From NCBI GenBank assembly GCA_034434015.1, contig DAOUAB010000067.1:1-21517 (forward strand): a DNA stretch of 21,517 nt. Direction: 5' to 3'. The notes under the pieces are model-generated. The model was given only the letters and a program-made list of their open reading frames with translations, did not search any database and was not told the origin of the DNA. Below, piece after piece: positions 1 through 8,501 of the stretch. Every line of letters begins with the position of its first letter. The first letter of the stretch is position 1. The DNA is from SpSt-583 sp034434015 (GTDB lineage: Bacteria; Chloroflexota; Anaerolineae; Anaerolineales; UBA6663). Both the position numbers and the translations under genes were made by a program.

Positions 1-1758
1 GCTTTCGTCTCGCCGGCTGCGGCCGCGCGGGCCCGGCGGGCCTGGTCGGCGTTGCGGGCGCGGCCGGTGGTGTTGGCGCTGCTCGGATTGGTCGTGCTCG
101 CGGCGTTCGGCGCTTTCGCCGCGCGGGCGCTGTTCCTGCGCACGGCCACGCAGGGGCCGGCCTTGTTCGCGCGCCAGGAGTTCTGGCCGGCGGCGGTAGC
201 GGCTTTCGGAGAGTCGCCGCTGTGGGGTAAAGGGCCGGGCGTCTACCCGAGCGAATTCATGCGCGCCAATTCGGTCCCGCCGCAACGCCCTTTCCTGCAC
301 GCGCACAGCGTCCCCCTGAACCTGGCGGCTGAGGCGGGCCTGCTGGGGCTGGGGGCGGCGGCGCTGATGGTCGGGGCCGGCGCCGTGGCGCTGTGGCGCG
401 CGCGCGGCGTCGCCGCGGTGGACGCGATGGATGGCGCGGCCTATCGCCGCCGGGCGCGCTGGGCGGCCGTCGCCGCCGCCTGGGCCGGGTTCCTCACTCA
501 CTCGCTGGTGGACGACCATACGCGTTACCTGGCCGCGGCGCTGCCGCTCATCGTGATGCTGGCCGCGGTGCTGGCCGAGCCGCCCGGCGGCGCAATCGAA
601 AACGGCCCCGGCCTGCACCCGCTGGTCCTGTTCCTGCCCGCCCTGGCGGCCGGCGGTTTCGCCCTCTACGCGCTGCGCGCCGAAGCGCTGGCGGAGCAAT
701 CCATCGAGGCGGCCGGCGCGGGCGATTGGGCGCGCGCGGCCCGGTTCATGGATCAGGCCGCCGAGGCCGACCCGGCGCTGGCGCTCTACTGGCAGCAGGC
801 CGGTTACGCCCACGGCCGGCTGGCCGCTGACCCGGCTGAGTTGACCCGGGCTATCGGCTGTCTGGAGCGCGGCGCGGACCTGGAGCCCCGCTATGCGGTG
901 CCGCGCGCCAACCTGGCCGCCCTGTACTGGCAATCCGGCCGGCGGGAAGAGGCGACCGCCGCCATGCGCCGGGCCGTGGAGCTGGCGCCTTCATCGTCGT
1001 TCCTGTGGCTCAACGTCGGCCTCTACGAGGAGGCGCAGGGCCGGACCGAGGCGGCTGAGGCCGCTTTCCGGGCTGCGCTCGACCTCAATCCGGGGCAGGC
1101 TGATGCCGGTTTCTGGACGGCGACAGCCCTGCGCGCCGCCGCCCGGGAGGCCTGGCGGGCGGCGCGGCCGGCCGAGAGCCAGACGCTGCGCGAGCGCGTG
1201 CAGGGTCTGCTGGCCGATGGCCGGGCCGACGAGGCCGAGCGGCTGCTGGCCGAGGCGTGGCGCCAGGATCGCCAGCGGCTGGACGTGTATAGCGGGCTGG
1301 CCGAGGTCGCCCGGGCGCGCGGGGACCTGGAGGCCGCCGCGCGCTACGTCGAGAGCGCGCTCTGGGTACAGACCGTGCAGGTGGGGGAACAGATCAACGC
1401 GCTGCTGCTGGCGGCCGAAATCGACCGGGCGCGCGGGCGGGAGGCGGAGGCGGTGGGCCGCTACCAGGCCGTGCTCAACGCCGTCACCGATTACGGCTCG
1501 CTGGGCTGGGGCTCCGCCGGCTGGACGCCGCACGCCTTCTTCGTCTTCCAGCGCCGCGGCCTGCCGCTGGATGTGCTGCCTCAGGTGGTCCGCGCCGATT
1601 TCACGCCCGCCCTGGGACTCCGGCTTCTGCCGCTGGGCGAATTGTATGAAGCGCGCGGCGAGGTCGAGCGCGCAGCCGAGGTTTACCGCCGCCTGCTGGC
1701 CGCCGACCCGGCCTTCGAAGCCGCCCGCCGGCGCCTGGACGCTCTTCCGGCGCCGTGA
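1..1758 (+). CDS. O-antigen ligase-like protein with C-terminal TPR repeats (5' truncated)
   Basis: The frame is open from the first base, so the true start lies upstream; the TTG at 52 is only the first in-window start-like codon. The visible N-terminal part is the end of a Wzy/WaaL (O-antigen ligase) type membrane domain: a hydrophobic segment (about nt 64-135), the motif SPLWGKGPGVYPSEF (about nt 211-255), then HAHSVPLNLAAEAGLLGL (about nt 298-350) and two or three further membrane segments to about nt 690. The remainder (about nt 690-1755) is alanine-rich helical repeat with recognisable TPR units, for example around AALYWQSGRREEATAAMRRA. In this family the membrane domain joins or polymerises lipid-linked glycans on the outer face of the membrane. 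The stop at 1756-1758 is 4 nt before the next gene, so translation is probably coupled. The ligase versus polymerase role cannot be decided because the catalytic loop is mostly missing. Confidence 0.8.
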   Translation, partial: AFVSPAAAARARRAWSALRARPVVLALLGLVVLAAFGAFAARALFLRTATQGPALFARQEFWPAAVAAFGESPLWGKGPGVYPSEFMRANSVPPQRPFLHAHSVPLNLAAEAGLLGLGAAALMVGAGAVALWRARGVAAVDAMDGAAYRRRARWAAVAAAWAGFLTHSLVDDHTRYLAAALPLIVMLAAVLAEPPGGAIENGPGLHPLVLFLPALAAGGFALYALRAEALAEQSIEAAGAGDWARAARFMDQAAEADPALALYWQQAGYAHGRLAADPAELTRAIGCLERGADLEPRYAVPRANLAALYWQSGRREEATAAMRRAVELAPSSSFLWLNVGLYEEAQGRTEAAEAAFRAALDLNPGQADAGFWTATALRAAAREAWRAARPAESQTLRERVQGLLADGRADEAERLLAEAWRQDRQRLDVYSGLAEVARARGDLEAAARYVESALWVQTVQVGEQINALLLAAEIDRARGREAEAVGRYQAVLNAVTDYGSLGWGSAGWTPHAFFVFQRRGLPLDVLPQVVRADFTPALGLRLLPLGELYEARGEVERAAEVYRRLLAADPAFEAARRRLDALPAP

Positions 1759-1762
1759 CCCG

Positions 1763-3214
1763 ATGCGTCCCTCGTTGCGCTCCGCCGATTTCGTCTGGCT
1801 GACGGCCATCGTCCTGGCCGCGCTGCCGCTGCGCCTGCTGGGCCTGACGCGCCACAGCCTGTGGCTGGACGAGGCCTGGAGCTGGCTGCTGGTCTGGCTG
1901 CCGTGGCGCGGCATGTGGGACGTTCTGCTCACCGACAATTTCTCGTCGCCGCTCTACTACCTGGCCGCCCGCGGCCTGGCCGGCCTGATCGGCCTGAGCG
2001 ATTTCGCCCTGCGCCTGGTCTCGGTCTGGGCCGAGGTCCTGACGCTGCCGGTGGTCTACCACCTCGGCCGGAGCCTGTTCGACCGGCGCGCGGGTCTGTG
2101 GGCGGCCGCCCTGCTCGCGCTGGCGCCGTTCTCGGTCTGGTATGCGCGCGAAGCCCGGCCGTACGGCTTCTATCTCCTCTTTGCGGCCCTGGCGCTGTGG
2201 GGGTTCTGGCGCTGGGCCGAGCAGGGACGCGGGCCGCGCCTGATGGTGGCCGCCCACACGGCGCTCTATCTCACGCACTACCTGGGCGCGGCCTTCGCCC
2301 TCGCCCAATTTGTGTTTCTGGTCCTGCATCTGCGGCGCGATCCGCTCCGCTTCCGGCGCTGGTTCGCGTGGCAGGCGCTGGCCGCGCTGCCGGCGGCCCT
2401 CTGCCAGTTGGGGTTTGCGCTGACCGGCAACCCGCGCGTCGATAACGCCTGGATCCCGCGCATCACGGTTTTCGCGCCGTTGCAGACGCTCCTCAACTTC
2501 ATCAGCGCCGAGCCGTTGCGGCTCACCTGGCTGAACGTCCCGGTCCTCGCCGCCAGCTTGCTGGTCCTGGGCGCTGGCGTCTGGGCGGCCCGGTCCCGCG
2601 CGCCGCGCGCGGGTCAGCTTCTTCTGCTGTGGCTGTGGCTGCCGATGACAACCGCCTGGCTGATCTCGTTCGGGCGGCAGCCGGTGTACGTGGACCGCTA
2701 CTGGTATCCGGAATTGATTGCGCTGGTGCTGCTGCTGGCCGCCGGCCTGGAAGGGCTGCGGGCGCGCCCGGAGTTCTGGGCGCGGGCGGCGTTGGGGGGC
2801 GGCGCCGTGGTCCTGTCCGCCGGGATGCTGGCCGCCAGCGTGCGCCTGCACCTGGCGCCGCAATATGCCAAGGAGGATTGGCGCGGCGCGGCGCGCTTCC
2901 TGGAGACCGTTTACCCGGACGCGCCGCTGTATGGGCAGGATAACGAAGCGGCCCTGTGCCTGCTGCCGTATCGCGGCAATCGCCCGATAGCCGGGCTGTT
3001 CTTCAATCAGCCGGGTCCCCTGGAGGCGGTGAACGAAACCGTCGCCGTCGTCTTGCGCGGCGCGCAGGACTCCAACCACGCCTTCGTCAGCAACTGGGCC
3101 GTGTTCGACCCGCTGACCGACTCACCCCTGTCCGCCTGGCTCACGGCTAACGCCGGCCGCATTGTGGAGGTCCGGCGTTTCGTCGGCGTGGGGGTGGTGG
3201 TGTTGCGGCCATGA
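1763..3214 (+). CDS. GT39-like membrane glycosyltransferase (GT-C fold)
   Basis: A 483-residue multi-pass membrane protein. The motif WLDEAWS (D36-E37), right after the first membrane segment, matches the acidic pair of the family 39 / ArnT-PMT GT-C glycosyltransferases, which use polyprenyl-phosphate sugars on the outer face of the membrane. About ten hydrophobic segments follow, with YAREARPYGFYLL in the middle and VDRYWYPELIALVLLLAAGL late in the protein. A soluble tail starts near KEDWRGAARFLE, as is usual for these bacterial proteins. The ATG at 1763 was chosen because it starts just before the first hydrophobic segment and lies 4 nt after the upstream stop; the same frame runs open far upstream but only as antisense-like high-GC read-through. 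Its stop overlaps the next start (ATGA). Sugar and acceptor cannot be deduced. Confidence 0.85.
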   Translation: MRPSLRSADFVWLTAIVLAALPLRLLGLTRHSLWLDEAWSWLLVWLPWRGMWDVLLTDNFSSPLYYLAARGLAGLIGLSDFALRLVSVWAEVLTLPVVYHLGRSLFDRRAGLWAAALLALAPFSVWYAREARPYGFYLLFAALALWGFWRWAEQGRGPRLMVAAHTALYLTHYLGAAFALAQFVFLVLHLRRDPLRFRRWFAWQALAALPAALCQLGFALTGNPRVDNAWIPRITVFAPLQTLLNFISAEPLRLTWLNVPVLAASLLVLGAGVWAARSRAPRAGQLLLLWLWLPMTTAWLISFGRQPVYVDRYWYPELIALVLLLAAGLEGLRARPEFWARAALGGGAVVLSAGMLAASVRLHLAPQYAKEDWRGAARFLETVYPDAPLYGQDNEAALCLLPYRGNRPIAGLFFNQPGPLEAVNETVAVVLRGAQDSNHAFVSNWAVFDPLTDSPLSAWLTANAGRIVEVRRFVGVGVVVLRP

Positions 3215-4857
3215 GCGCGCGGCGCGACCTGGCCTGGCTCGGCCTGCTGGCGCTGGCCGTCAACGCCGGCGCGGCCTGGTTCACGCGCCAGCCGGCCTAC
3301 ATGGACGCCTACTACTATTTCAACGGCGCGCTCCAGCTGGCGCGCGGCCTGGGCTTCACCGAGCCGTACGTCTGGAACTACCTGGCGCCGGTGCGGGGCC
3401 TGCCGGCGCCCAGCCACCTGTACTGGATGCCGCTGACCTCCCTGGTCGCCGCCCCGTTCCTGTCCCTGGCCGAGTGGGCGGCCGGCGCGCGCCTGGACAA
3501 CGCCGCCCTCTTCCGCGCCGCCCAAATCCCCATGCTTCTGGCGGCCTCGGCCCTGCCGCTGTTGACCTATGCCATCGCCCGGTCGGCAACGGGCGTCCGC
3601 CGGCATGCCGTTGCCGCGGCGCTGCTCACGCTCTTCAGCGCCTTCTATTTCCCCTTCTGGGCCACAACCGATTCGTTCGCGCTCTTCGGCCTGTGCGCGG
3701 CCGGCGCGCTCTGGGCCGGCGCCCGCAGCCTCGAAGTGTCTGTCGCGACGCGCCCGGCAGTTGCCGGCGTCGGCCTGGCCGTCAGCGGCGTGCTGGCCGG
3801 CCTGGCCCACCTGGCCCGCGCCGACGGCGTGCTGGTCCTGCTTTGTCTCTTATCGTTCTGCGCGATCAATTTCATCACCCGCCGTCTGCCACCGGCCGCC
3901 TGCCTCTTGCCTCCTGTCCTCCTCATCGCCGGTTACGGCCTCATCATGGCCCCGTGGTTCGCCCGCAACCTGCTGGCCGTCGGCGCGCCGCTCGCGCCGG
4001 GCGGATCGCGCGCGTTGTGGCTGACGGCCTACGAGGACCTGTTCACGTATGCGCCCGGGCAATTGACCATCGCCCGTTACCTGGCGCAGGGGTGGGGCGC
4101 AATCCTGGCGAGCAAAGGGGAGGCCTTCGCCGCCAATCTCCAATCTCTGGTCGCTACTCAAGCCAACATCATCACGTTCCCTTTTCTGCTCGTCGGCGCC
4201 TGGCGCCTGCGCCATCAGGCCGCCTTTCAACTGGCCGGCCTGTACGGCGCGGCCCTGTTCGCGGCCATGACCCTGGCGTTCACATTCCCGGGCGTGCGCG
4301 GCGGTTATTTCCACTCCGGGGCGGCCCTGCTGCCCTGCCTCTACCCGGCGGCGCTGGCCGGCCTGGACGCCGCCGTGGACGCCGCCGCCCGGCGCTTGAA
4401 ACACTGGCAGCCGGAGAAATCCAAACCGGTGTTCACGGCGTTGTTGGTGTTGGCGGGCCTGGCGTTGACGGCGGTCGTCTGGATCAGGTCCGTCCCGGCT
4501 GCGCAGGGCGCGGACCTCGTCTACGCCGAGATCGGCGCCTGGCTGTCCGGCGCGGAAGCGATTAACCCTCAGGATGAACGTCCCAGCGCCGGCCGCGCCG
4601 CCGTCAACAACCCGCCGGCCTTCTACTATCACACCGGCCGGCCCGCCATCGTGGTCCCGGCGGGGGATGAGGCCGCGCTCGTCCAGGCCATGGACGACTT
4701 CCGCGCCCGCTGGCTGGTGTTGGACGTCAATGTGGCCGCCGGCCTGAGAGGCCTCTATGTCGCGCCGGCCGCCAGCCCGGATTTTCGGCTGCGCGCCACA
4801 TTTCGAGATGCCGCCGGCCGGGATGTGTATGTGCTGGAAAGGGCCGGGTCGCCGTGA
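3211..4857 (+). CDS. GT-C type membrane glycosyltransferase (dolichyl-P-mannosyltransferase-like)
   Basis: A 548-residue multi-pass membrane protein with the general plan of GT39/GT-C enzymes. It has an N-terminal membrane segment (residues about 7-25), a luminal loop with acidic and aromatic residues (AYMDAYYYFNGALQLARG, residues about 29-46) and PSHLYWMPLTSLVAAPFL (about 67-84). Many hydrophobic helices follow, and a soluble C-terminal domain starts about residue 435. The usual DE pair is replaced by a single D32 in this loop, so it is a divergent relative of its upstream neighbour rather than a copy. It starts within the stop of the preceding gene (ATGA, 3211-3214) and ends in the start of the next (GTGA, 4854-4857), which indicates translational coupling. 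It is likely a sugar transferase for the same glycan; the substrate is unknown. Confidence 0.75.
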   Translation: MSARRDLAWLGLLALAVNAGAAWFTRQPAYMDAYYYFNGALQLARGLGFTEPYVWNYLAPVRGLPAPSHLYWMPLTSLVAAPFLSLAEWAAGARLDNAALFRAAQIPMLLAASALPLLTYAIARSATGVRRHAVAAALLTLFSAFYFPFWATTDSFALFGLCAAGALWAGARSLEVSVATRPAVAGVGLAVSGVLAGLAHLARADGVLVLLCLLSFCAINFITRRLPPAACLLPPVLLIAGYGLIMAPWFARNLLAVGAPLAPGGSRALWLTAYEDLFTYAPGQLTIARYLAQGWGAILASKGEAFAANLQSLVATQANIITFPFLLVGAWRLRHQAAFQLAGLYGAALFAAMTLAFTFPGVRGGYFHSGAALLPCLYPAALAGLDAAVDAAARRLKHWQPEKSKPVFTALLVLAGLALTAVVWIRSVPAAQGADLVYAEIGAWLSGAEAINPQDERPSAGRAAVNNPPAFYYHTGRPAIVVPAGDEAALVQAMDDFRARWLVLDVNVAAGLRGLYVAPAASPDFRLRATFRDAAGRDVYVLERAGSP

Positions 4858-6344
4858 CCGGGCCTGCCTCCTTCCGCCTTCCTTCGGCCCTGCCTGACCG
4901 GCGTGGCCTCGCGCTTCTGCTTTGTCTCGGGGCGGCGGCGCTTTCCGTGGCCGCCTACCTCGGCGTCAGCCTGGCCGGCGGCTACCTGGGCTACCCGCTG
5001 GATGACGCCTGGATTCATCAGACCTACGCCCGCAACCTGGGGACGCGCGGCGAGTTCGCGTTCACGCCCGGCCAGCCGTCGGCCGGCTCCACCGCGCCGC
5101 TCTGGTCGGCCCTGCTGGCGATCGGTTATGCGCTGCGCGTGGAGCCGCGCGCCTGGACTTACGCGCTCGGCGCGCTGACGCTTGGCCTGGCGGCCTGGCT
5201 CGCCGGCCGCCTGACCCTGCCGTTCTGGCCCGAGCGCCGGCGGATGGCCCTGGCGGCCGGCCTGGCCGTGGCGCTGGAATGGCATCTGGCCTGGGCGGCG
5301 GCCTCCGGGATGGAGACGGTGCTGTTCGCGGCGCTGGCGCTGGCGGTCTTCGCCGCGCCGGCGCGGCGCCCGGCCTGGATCGGCGTCCTGACCGGGGTCA
5401 GCGTGCTGGTCCGCCCGGACGGGCTGATGCTCCTGCCGTTTGCTCTGGCGCGCGCCTGGCTGGCGCACGGGCGCAGCTGGCGTGCGGCGCTGGCCGGCGG
5501 CCTCGGCTTCGCGGCGGTTTTCGTCCCGTATCTGGGCTTCAATCTGTGGGCCGGCGGATCGCTCTGGCCGAACACGTTCTACGCCAAGCAGGCCGAGTAC
5601 GCCGTCATGCGCGACTTGCCGCTGTGGTGGCGGGTTGGGTCGGTGGGCCTTCAGCCCTGGATCGGCGCCCAGGTCCTGCTGATTCCGGGGATAGCGGCCC
5701 TGGCCTGGCGCGCCGTGGGCGAGCGGCGCTGGGAACGCCTGTTGCCGCTGGGTTGGGCCGGAGCCGTCCTCGCGGCCTACAGCCTGCGCCTCCCGGTGAC
5801 GTATCAGTACGGTCGCTACGTGATGCCCGTCATCCCGGTCCTGGTCGCGCTGGGGGTCGGCGGGTTGAGCGATGTCGTGCAGCTTCAGGCGCGGGCGCTG
5901 TGGCCGCGCCTTCTGAGCCGGGTCTGGGTGACGGCCGGCGTCGCGCTGGGGCTGGTCTTTTGGGGCCTCGGCGCGACTCTCTATCTGCGCGATGTGCGCC
6001 TGATCGAGACCGAGATGGTGGCGGCGGCCCGCTGGGTGGCGGCTCAGACCGAACCGGGGGCGAGGGTCGCCGCGCACGACATCGGCGCGCTCGGGTACTA
6101 CGGCGGCCGCCCGGTCCTGGACATGGCCGGCCTGGTGTCGCCGGAGGTCATCCCCTTCATCCGGGATGAGGCCCGGCTGGCGGCCTGGCTGACGCGCTCC
6201 GGCGCCGACTACCTGATGACGTTCCCGGGCTGGTATCCGGGTCTGACCCGTGACCTGGCCGGTCGGGAGCTCTATCGCACCGGGGCGCCTTTCAGCCTGG
6301 CCCTGGGCGGCGAGAACATGGCGATCTATCGTTGGGCAAGGTAA
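4854..6344 (+). CDS. GT-C type membrane glycosyltransferase
   Basis: A 496-residue polytopic membrane protein starting at a GTG that overlaps the previous stop by 4 nt. After the first membrane segment (about residues 18-44) it carries LGYPLDDAWIHQTYARNL, with D50-D51 in the position of the catalytic acidic pair of GT-C enzymes, and then PSAGSTAPLWSALLAIGY. About nine more hydrophobic segments follow. The soluble tail begins near ETEMVAAARWVAAQTEPGARVAAHDIG and contains the GYYGGRPVLDMAGLVSPEV stretch often seen at the C-terminus of such proteins. It is the last gene of the glycan operon, followed by a 293-nt non-coding gap. It is likely a polyprenyl-phosphate-sugar-dependent transferase on the outer face of the membrane; the substrate is not predictable. 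Confidence 0.78.
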   Translation: MTGPASFRLPSALPDRRGLALLLCLGAAALSVAAYLGVSLAGGYLGYPLDDAWIHQTYARNLGTRGEFAFTPGQPSAGSTAPLWSALLAIGYALRVEPRAWTYALGALTLGLAAWLAGRLTLPFWPERRRMALAAGLAVALEWHLAWAAASGMETVLFAALALAVFAAPARRPAWIGVLTGVSVLVRPDGLMLLPFALARAWLAHGRSWRAALAGGLGFAAVFVPYLGFNLWAGGSLWPNTFYAKQAEYAVMRDLPLWWRVGSVGLQPWIGAQVLLIPGIAALAWRAVGERRWERLLPLGWAGAVLAAYSLRLPVTYQYGRYVMPVIPVLVALGVGGLSDVVQLQARALWPRLLSRVWVTAGVALGLVFWGLGATLYLRDVRLIETEMVAAARWVAAQTEPGARVAAHDIGALGYYGGRPVLDMAGLVSPEVIPFIRDEARLAAWLTRSGADYLMTFPGWYPGLTRDLAGRELYRTGAPFSLALGGENMAIYRWAR

Positions 6345-6346
6345 AA

Positions 6347-6370
6347 AAAAGCGGGTGCCTTCGGGCTTTT
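6347..6370 (+). terminator. weak intrinsic terminator candidate after the glycan operon
   Basis: Directly after the stop at 6342-6344 there is a run of eight A, then AAAAGC (6347-6352), a 12-nt loop containing GCC-TTCG-GGC, and GCTTTT (6365-6370). The A/T-flanked hairpin looks like a degenerate bidirectional terminator. The stem is weak and the T run is only four long, so the call is tentative. Confidence 0.3.
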
Positions 6371-6407
6371 GGGTTGACCCGTCGGCCTGTCAGACGCCCA
6401 TCACCCA

Positions 6408-6493
6408 CGTCATGCCGGCGAAAGCCGGCCTCCAGGCGCAGACGCTCGCAGAGGAGCGGGAGTTTCTGGGCCCCGGCCTTCGCCGGGGCGACG
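6408..6493. repeat. palindromic dispersed repeat (REP/MITE-like)
   Basis: Two 28-nt arms (6408-6435 and 6466-6493) are inverted copies of each other with 21 of 28 positions matching, separated by a 30-nt spacer. Each arm also folds alone: GCCGGC-GAAA-GCCGGC at 6414-6429, a perfect stem with a GNRA loop, and CCCCGGC-CTTC-GCCGGGG at 6471-6488. The motif (CGTCATGCCGGCGAAAGCC ... TTCGCCGGGGCGACG) resembles the dispersed element that yields spurious PAKAGIQ / PAFAGMT peptides in many proteobacterial genomes. No coding capacity is claimed for it. The rest of 6345-6567 shows nothing recognisable. Confidence 0.7.
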
Positions 6494-6567
6494 GTGGCAA
6501 TGGTTGAGCCCAGGTGCCGCCTGGCGATTGATCACCATCGGCGAATGCACCCCAAAAGGCGGCTTGT

Positions 6568-6596
6568 TTGCACCCCCGATGCCCTTCTGCTATACT
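6568..6596 (+). promoter_or_regulatory. sigma70-type promoter of the response regulator/kinase pair
   Basis: TTGCAC (6568-6573), a 17-nt spacer, and TATACT (6591-6596) preceded by TGC, which gives an extended -10 element. A transcript would start near 6603, leaving a leader of about 35 nt before the ATG at 6638. The match is striking in such GC-rich DNA. Confidence 0.75.
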
Positions 6597-6637
6597 CCCC
6601 CGGTACTAGGACCGCAGGCCGACTGAAGCACATAAAT

Positions 6638-7351
6638 ATGGACAAAATCTCTATTCTGATTGTGGACGACCATCCACTCTTCCGGCAGGGTTTGCGTAAT
6701 GTGCTCGTCGGGGAGCCTGATTTGGAAGTGGTCGGGGAGGGGGGCAACGGCCAGGAAGCGCTGGAGCTGATCCGGAAATTGCGGCCGGCTGTTACGTTAC
6801 TGGATATCAACCTGCCGGAGATGAACGGCCTGCAGGTCGTGCGCCAGATCCAGAGCGAGCGGATCGCCACCTCCATCGTGATGCTCACGGCTTATCACGA
6901 CCTGGAACAAGAATTGCATGCCTTCCGGGCGGGGAGCCATGCCTATTGCCCGAAGGACGTGACCCCCCGGCATCTGGTCCAGGTCGTTCGCTGGGTGGCC
7001 CAGGGACATTACGTCGTTAATGACCGGGTCTACGATCAGGAGGGTCTGCAAGCCTGGCTGGAGGAGGGCGTTGAGAAAGCGGGCCGGCCGTACATCAACG
7101 ACACCCGCGAGGCCTTTTCGCCGCTCTCGCCGCGGGAGATGGAAATCCTGCAGTGCGTGACGCGCGGCATGAGCAATAAAGAGATCGCCTATTCGCTGGG
7201 GATCAGTCATCAAACGGTCAAGAACCACATGACCGCCATCCTGCAGAAACTGGACGTCGAGGACCGCACTCAGGCGGCGGTGTACGCCCTCAAGCATGGC
7301 TGGGTCCGTTTAGAAGAGTCCCAGAGCCCGGATACCAAGCCCACCAAGTAA
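6638..7351 (+). CDS. NarL/DegU-type two-component response regulator
   Basis: A 237-residue regulator. The N-terminal receiver (about residues 5-122) has the acidic pair D10-D11, phospho-acceptor D56 in LLDINLPEMNG, T84 and K106. The C-terminal LuxR-type helix-turn-helix (about 162-222) reads LSPREMEILQCVTRGMSNKEIAYSLGIS. It should bind DNA as a phosphorylated dimer. The ATG at 6638 is chosen because the receiver starts right there (MDKISILIVDDHPLF) and the promoter at 6568-6596 lies inside the longer open frame, ruling out earlier starts. No clear Shine-Dalgarno is visible. The gene for a DegS-like kinase follows 12 nt later, so the two form a cognate pair. Its base composition looks slightly less GC-rich than its neighbours. 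Targets are unknown; the adjacent Tad operon is the natural candidate. Confidence 0.93.
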   Translation: MDKISILIVDDHPLFRQGLRNVLVGEPDLEVVGEGGNGQEALELIRKLRPAVTLLDINLPEMNGLQVVRQIQSERIATSIVMLTAYHDLEQELHAFRAGSHAYCPKDVTPRHLVQVVRWVAQGHYVVNDRVYDQEGLQAWLEEGVEKAGRPYINDTREAFSPLSPREMEILQCVTRGMSNKEIAYSLGISHQTVKNHMTAILQKLDVEDRTQAAVYALKHGWVRLEESQSPDTKPTK

Positions 7352-7363
7352 GGCGCCAGCGGC

Positions 7364-8416
7364 ATGGACCAAGACGCTCCGACGATCCTGGAAACCCTCA
7401 TCGAAGAGACGCGGGCCGAGCTGGAGAACACTCAGCGCGAGCTCAAAGAGATCCGGCTGACGGTCACCCAGAGCCGGTCCGAACTCGAAAAACTCACTCA
7501 GCGCAACGCCCAGATCACGGCCCAGCTGCGCCAGATGCAGGCCAACCTGGAGTCGCTGCCCCGGGCCGATATCAAGGCGGCGTACGACGCCGCGCAGGAC
7601 GCCCAGCAGCGCCTGTTCGCTATGCGCGGGCAGGTGGAAAAGCTGCAGGGCGACCAGACGAACCTGGAACGGCTGGCCGAGTACATGCGGCGCAACCTGC
7701 AGACGCTGGAGGCGATGGCGGCGGAGCAGGCGCCGGCGCGGGGCGGGGCGGGCGGCGACGGCAAGCCCATGATCGTGCGCATCGTCGAGGCCCAGGAGAG
7801 CGAGCGCCAGAAACTCTCGCGCCAGATCCACGACGGCCCGGCCCAGGCCCTGTCCAATTTCGTGCTCCAGTCCGAGATCGCCATGCGCCTGTTCGAGAAG
7901 GACCAGGACCTGGCCCGCCAGGAACTGGCCAACATGAAGTCGGCGGCGACCGCGACCCTGCAGAAGATCCGCGATTTCATCTTCGACCTGCGGCCGATGA
8001 TGCTGGACGACCTCGGCCTGACGCCGACGGTCAAGCGCTACGTCGACGCCTTCAAGGACAAGAGCGGCATCGCCACCACGCTGACCGTCACCGGCCAGGA
8101 GCGCCGGCTGGAGTCGGTGCGCGAGATCATGCTCTTCCGCGGCCTGCAGGAGCTCCTGGGCAACGCCCGCAACCACGCCCAGGCCACGCAGATCCGGGTC
8201 TCGCTGGATACGGACGACACGCGCGTGCGCGTGATCGTCGAGGACAACGGCAAGGGGTTCGACGTCGAGGCGGCGTTCAGCGGCCCCCAGCGCACCATCG
8301 GTCTGGCCGGCCTCAAGGAGCGCATCGAGCTCCTGGGCGGGGCGCTGCAGATCGACAGCCAGCCGGGCCAGGGCACGCGGGTCGTGATGGACGTCCCGGC
8401 CGGCGATGCGGCCTGA
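7364..8416 (+). CDS. DegS-like soluble sensor histidine kinase (HisKA_3)
   Basis: A 350-residue kinase with no membrane segment. Residues about 8-125 form a long charged coiled coil. The dimerisation/phospho-transfer segment is ESERQKLSRQIHDGPAQALSN with the phospho-acceptor H156; the HDGPAQ form and the SRQIHDGPAQ context are those of DegS-type kinases. The HATPase domain has an N box at ELLGNARNHA (N267) and the G1 box VEDNGKGF (D294, G296), then GLAGLKERIELLGG and GQGTRVVMDVP near the end. It probably senses a cytoplasmic signal through the coiled coil and phosphorylates the regulator encoded just upstream. The order regulator-then-kinase is the reverse of the B. subtilis degS-degU operon. 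The ATG at 7364 follows the regulator's stop by 12 nt with only a weak ribosome site. The stop lies in a small hairpin. Confidence 0.92.
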   Translation: MDQDAPTILETLIEETRAELENTQRELKEIRLTVTQSRSELEKLTQRNAQITAQLRQMQANLESLPRADIKAAYDAAQDAQQRLFAMRGQVEKLQGDQTNLERLAEYMRRNLQTLEAMAAEQAPARGGAGGDGKPMIVRIVEAQESERQKLSRQIHDGPAQALSNFVLQSEIAMRLFEKDQDLARQELANMKSAATATLQKIRDFIFDLRPMMLDDLGLTPTVKRYVDAFKDKSGIATTLTVTGQERRLESVREIMLFRGLQELLGNARNHAQATQIRVSLDTDDTRVRVIVEDNGKGFDVEAAFSGPQRTIGLAGLKERIELLGGALQIDSQPGQGTRVVMDVPAGDAA

Positions 8417-8440
8417 CGGGGAGGCCGCCCGGTTTGCATT
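8408..8440 (+). terminator. terminator-like hairpin over the stop codon of the DegS-like kinase gene
   Basis: GCGGCCT (8408-8414) pairs perfectly with AGGCCGC (8422-8428) around a 7-nt loop. The TGA stop (8414-8416) sits at the top of the left arm. The T-rich stretch TTTGCATTTT follows (8433-8442), which also forms the -35 part of the next promoter. It may separate the kinase transcript from the tad operon. Confidence 0.4.
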
Positions 8441-8461
8441 TTGCCCTGTCGGCAGTATCAT
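8434..8461 (+). promoter_or_regulatory. promoter candidate for the tad operon
   Basis: TTGCAT (8434-8439), a 16-nt spacer and TATCAT (8456-8461) lie in the 85-nt gap before cpaB. A start near 8468 would leave a leader of about 35 nt. The -35 resembles that of the response regulator promoter. It is followed by a strong Shine-Dalgarno AGAGGAGG (8489-8496), 5 nt before the ATG of cpaB. Confidence 0.5.
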
Positions 8462-8501
8462 ACGCCGCTAAATCGCTGGCGTTTCCTCAGAGGAGGCTTC
8501 A

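Noticed and set aside
6332..6637. N-terminal extension of the response regulator
   Set aside because: The extra codons translate the dispersed repeat and the promoter; the receiver fold begins at the ATG at 6638.
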